From assembly GCA_028686145.1 (NCBI GenBank), contig JAQUCQ010000141.1, positions 1 to 8,200 of the forward strand: 8,200 nucleotides of DNA, given 5' to 3'. This document shows positions 5,842 through 8,200 of this stretch, one piece after another. Source of the stretch: Desulfuromonadaceae bacterium (GTDB lineage Bacteria; Desulfobacterota; Desulfuromonadia; Geobacterales; Pseudopelobacteraceae). The first letter of the stretch is position 1; the number at the start of each line of letters is the position of its first letter. Under the pieces are notes generated by a model. That model worked only from the letters and a program-made list of their open reading frames with translations. It was not told where the DNA came from and made no database searches. The translations under genes and the position numbers were made by a program.

Positions 5842-8200
5842 TATTCAGCAGAACGTATGGTATTGCCGGTTATTACGGATCTGTGGCGTAGCTTCAATTG
5901 CCTTTGGTTGTATCGCCATGGCAGGGTGGCTGTTGAATGTGCCATTTCTGGCAAGCCTGGGCCAAGGACTTGTTCCAATGGCGCCGAGTACAGCAATCCT
6001 GTTTATTCTGTATGGGATCGGGGTGTTGATTGCTGACCGTGCTTCCTGCGACCGCCGGACTATGCCGCTCTTTTTGGCTGTTTTTGTTTGCGGCGCTTTG
6101 ATCTCCGCGGCTCTGTTAGTCCTTTCGATCCGCGGAGTTTTTTTAAATATTGAACATCTTGGTTTTCACACAATGGGGGCCATAGACGGAACTCCCATTG
6201 GCCATATGTCTCCCATTACTGCATTCACCTTTTTACTGATCAGCTGTTTGATAGTTCCTTCTGTATGCAAAATTGCACCTGTTAGGGTATGGCGATCCAA
6301 GGCAATCTGGTGGGCTGCAATTGTCTTGATTGTGGTCTATGCCATGTTGGTGCTTGCGTATCTTTTGGGTACGCCACTGTTTTACGGAGGCGCCTTTATT
6401 CCACCGGCAGTGACCACAAGTCTGGCCTTTATTGCTCTTGGAATCTCGCTGTCCATCCTTTTTCGACCGCTGGCCTGGCCGGAAACCGCCAAGGGTCTCC
6501 AGAAAGATCACAACCTTTCCCTCGTTATGATCATGTTTTTTATCTTTATGGCCGCAGGAATTATCTCTGTTGGTAATTTTTACCATCGTAATCACCAGAA
6601 ACAGTATCTGGCCGAAGTTGGGCTTCAGTTATCTGCGGTCGCCGATCTTAAGGTGAGTGAGCTGCAACACTGGCGCGAAGAACGGAGTGCCGATGCCGGA
6701 ATTTTTTACCACAACATGGCCTTTGCTTCACTCGTAAAGATTTATTTGCACCATCCCACGTCTCAACAGGTCCGGCGGGAGATGGAAGATTGGACCAAAA
6801 ACATCCAGAACAACCATAATTATACCGGGGTTGTTCTGCTTGATGCCCAAGGTGAAATCAAATTTTCACTTCCTGAGATGTCTTCTGAACCCCTTTCTTA
6901 TTCAATACATCAAAAGGTTGCCGAATCACTTCGCACTGGCCGGATAACATTTACCGACTTTTACCGGAATACGTTCAACGGGAAAATCTATCTGAGCATT
7001 CTGGCCCCGATTTTTGATCCTGCGCATGAGGGGACTCCTCTCGGAGTTCTGGTGCTGAGGATCGATCCCGAGAAATATCTGTATCCGTTCATCCAGCGCT
7101 GGCCTAATGCCAGTCCCACTGCCGAAACATTGCTTGTGCGTAGAGATGGTAACGATGTTGTCTTTTTGAATGATCTCAGATTTAGAAAAAATGCGGCATT
7201 GAACCTGAAACTTCCACTCACAAGAGCCGAAATTCCCGCTGTAATGGCAGTTATGGGACGGGAAGGTATCGTGCGAGGCACCGATTACCGGGGACAGCCG
7301 GTAATCGCCGCACTGCGCAATATTCCTGATTCACCCTGGTATCTTGTCGCTCGTATTGATGCTGCTGAAGTGTATGCACCGATGCGCGAGAGGCTATGGG
7401 GAACGGTTTTACTGATAAGTGCGCTGTTGCTGAGTGCCGGAACCGGACTCGGGTTGGTCTGGCGTCAGCAAAGCCTTTCTTATTACAGAAGCGCCGATAA
7501 ACAATCCCGGCAAAACAGGGAACGCCTGCAAAGCGTCCTGAAAGTTTTTCAGTTTGAGTCTAATGACATGAAAGAGCTATTGGACTTTTCCCTCAACGAG
7601 GCGATCAGCATAACCTCCAGCAAGTATGGGTATATCTATTACTATGACGAAGAAAAGAAGCGGTTTATTTTGAATTCATGGTCGCGCGAGGTGATGCATG
7701 CCTGCAGCATAACAGATCCGCAATCAGTGTATGATCTTGATAAAACCGGTATATGGGGAGAAGCAGTACGCCAGCGTCGGCCGATTATGGTCAATGATTT
7801 TGATACGCCTGATCCGTTATTGAAAGGTTACCCTGAAGGTCACGTTCATCTGAGCCGCTTCCTAACCATACCCCACTTTGACCAAGGCAAAATTGTTGCT
7901 GTAGTGGGGGTTGCCAACAAAGAGACTGATTATGATGATTCCGACGTGCTCCAGCTTACTCTGTTGATAGGATCTGCCTGGAAGATCGCCGAACGGAGAC
8001 GGGTGGAAGCGGAAATGTCCCACCAGTCCGCCTTGTTGCGTAGAATAATCGATTCAATCCCGGATCTGATTTTCTTCAAAGATGTCAAAAGTGTTTATCT
8101 TGGTTGCAACAAGGCTTTTGAACGGTTTACAGGTCGGACGGAGATGGCACAGGTCGGCAAGACAGATTTTGATTTTTTCGATCATGAGCTTGCTGAATCT
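5828..8200 (+). CDS. Large membrane sensor, 7TM-Cache-TM-GAF-PAS, probable histidine kinase (5' part)
   Basis: The frame is open from ATG 5828 to the window edge (791 codons, no stop), so the gene is cut on the right and its output domain is unseen. The N-terminus is very hydrophobic, with predicted helices near 18-38, 52-70, 79-100, 128-148, 158-180, 194-212 and 230-250. Residues 251-522 form a soluble domain most like a double Cache sensor on the outer face. It includes GVVLLDAQGEIKFS (334-347), GKIYLSILAPIFD (385-397) with GTPLGVLVLRID (402-413), and PWYLVARID (503-511). Helix eight (about 523-544) returns to the cytoplasm. A GAF domain follows (about 580-720), with SSKYGYIYYYDEE, GYPEGHVHLSRFLTIP and GVANKETDYDDSD. 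Then comes a PAS start (735-791, IIDSIPDLIFFKD and NKAFERFTG). Such proteins usually end in a histidine kinase, sometimes with receiver domains; a cyclic-di-GMP enzyme is also possible. It lies 60 bp after the kinase gene and is probably in its operon. Confidence 0.9.
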   Translation, partial: MSHDDIQQNVWYCRLLRICGVASIAFGCIAMAGWLLNVPFLASLGQGLVPMAPSTAILFILYGIGVLIADRASCDRRTMPLFLAVFVCGALISAALLVLSIRGVFLNIEHLGFHTMGAIDGTPIGHMSPITAFTFLLISCLIVPSVCKIAPVRVWRSKAIWWAAIVLIVVYAMLVLAYLLGTPLFYGGAFIPPAVTTSLAFIALGISLSILFRPLAWPETAKGLQKDHNLSLVMIMFFIFMAAGIISVGNFYHRNHQKQYLAEVGLQLSAVADLKVSELQHWREERSADAGIFYHNMAFASLVKIYLHHPTSQQVRREMEDWTKNIQNNHNYTGVVLLDAQGEIKFSLPEMSSEPLSYSIHQKVAESLRTGRITFTDFYRNTFNGKIYLSILAPIFDPAHEGTPLGVLVLRIDPEKYLYPFIQRWPNASPTAETLLVRRDGNDVVFLNDLRFRKNAALNLKLPLTRAEIPAVMAVMGREGIVRGTDYRGQPVIAALRNIPDSPWYLVARIDAAEVYAPMRERLWGTVLLISALLLSAGTGLGLVWRQQSLSYYRSADKQSRQNRERLQSVLKVFQFESNDMKELLDFSLNEAISITSSKYGYIYYYDEEKKRFILNSWSREVMHACSITDPQSVYDLDKTGIWGEAVRQRRPIMVNDFDTPDPLLKGYPEGHVHLSRFLTIPHFDQGKIVAVVGVANKETDYDDSDVLQLTLLIGSAWKIAERRRVEAEMSHQSALLRRIIDSIPDLIFFKDVKSVYLGCNKAFERFTGRTEMAQVGKTDFDFFDHELAES
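6103..6144 (+). terminator. Terminator-like hairpin inside the large sensor gene
   Basis: CTCCGCGG (6103-6110) and CCGCGGAG (6130-6137) form a perfect 8-bp stem around a 19-base loop. Seven T follow directly (6138-6144). This has the form of an intrinsic terminator but lies within codons 92-106, in a membrane helix and the loop after it. The loop is longer than usual and the sequence is constrained by coding, so function is uncertain. If active when translation is slow, it would cut expression of the downstream part of the gene. Confidence 0.3.

Noticed and set aside
6289..6576. A 95-codon + frame with several Cys, and an opposing 120-codon frame at 6233-6595.
   Set aside because: Both overlap the continuous frame of the large sensor, which has clear membrane, Cache-like and GAF features. 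They are alternate-frame shadows.

Overview
The window looks like ordinary chromosome from a Gram-negative anaerobe of the Desulfuromonadota (Geobacter/Desulfuromonas/Pelobacter-like, formerly Deltaproteobacteria). This placement is inferred from the style of the proteins: a NtrB-like 'HEINNP' kinase with a long dimerisation helix, PAS domains of the type common in those bacteria, and a very large membrane-anchored Cache-GAF-PAS sensor. Nothing seen in the sequence fixes the genus. I found no mobile element, CRISPR array, tRNA or rRNA.

Layout. (1) 1-702, + strand: the last 233 codons of a fold-type I PLP-dependent aminotransferase, cut by the left edge. (2) 703-806: a short gap between convergent genes, holding a perfect 18-bp stem with U-tracts on both strands, almost certainly a shared bidirectional terminator. 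(3) 807-3410, - strand: a complete, intact clpB encoding the 867-residue disaggregase. (4) 3411-3631: a divergent, AT-rich control region. It has two good sigma-70-type promoters pointing right, a small palindrome at the expected start site of the first, and only a poor promoter candidate pointing left to clpB. (5) 3632-5767, + strand: a complete 711-residue membrane sensor histidine kinase (2 TM, HAMP, two PAS, HisKA, HATPase_c). (6) 5828-8200, + strand: the first 791 codons of a second, larger sensor protein that runs off the right edge. It has a seven-helix membrane region, a Cache-like extracytoplasmic domain, an eighth helix, GAF and the start of a PAS.

How they fit together. The two sensor genes lie in the same direction only 60 bp apart, with no promoter or terminator seen between them, so they probably form a signalling operon. 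The kinase has almost no extracytoplasmic part and probably reads cytoplasmic cues through its PAS domains. The second protein has a real outside-facing sensor domain. No response regulator is visible; it may be a domain of the second protein or lie downstream. The aminotransferase and clpB converge on the shared terminator and need not be related to the sensors.

I see no clear new system. The points most worth a second look are the repeated membrane motif of the large sensor, a terminator-like hairpin inside its coding region, a 24-codon reading frame bridging the two sensor genes, and the palindrome at the kinase promoter.
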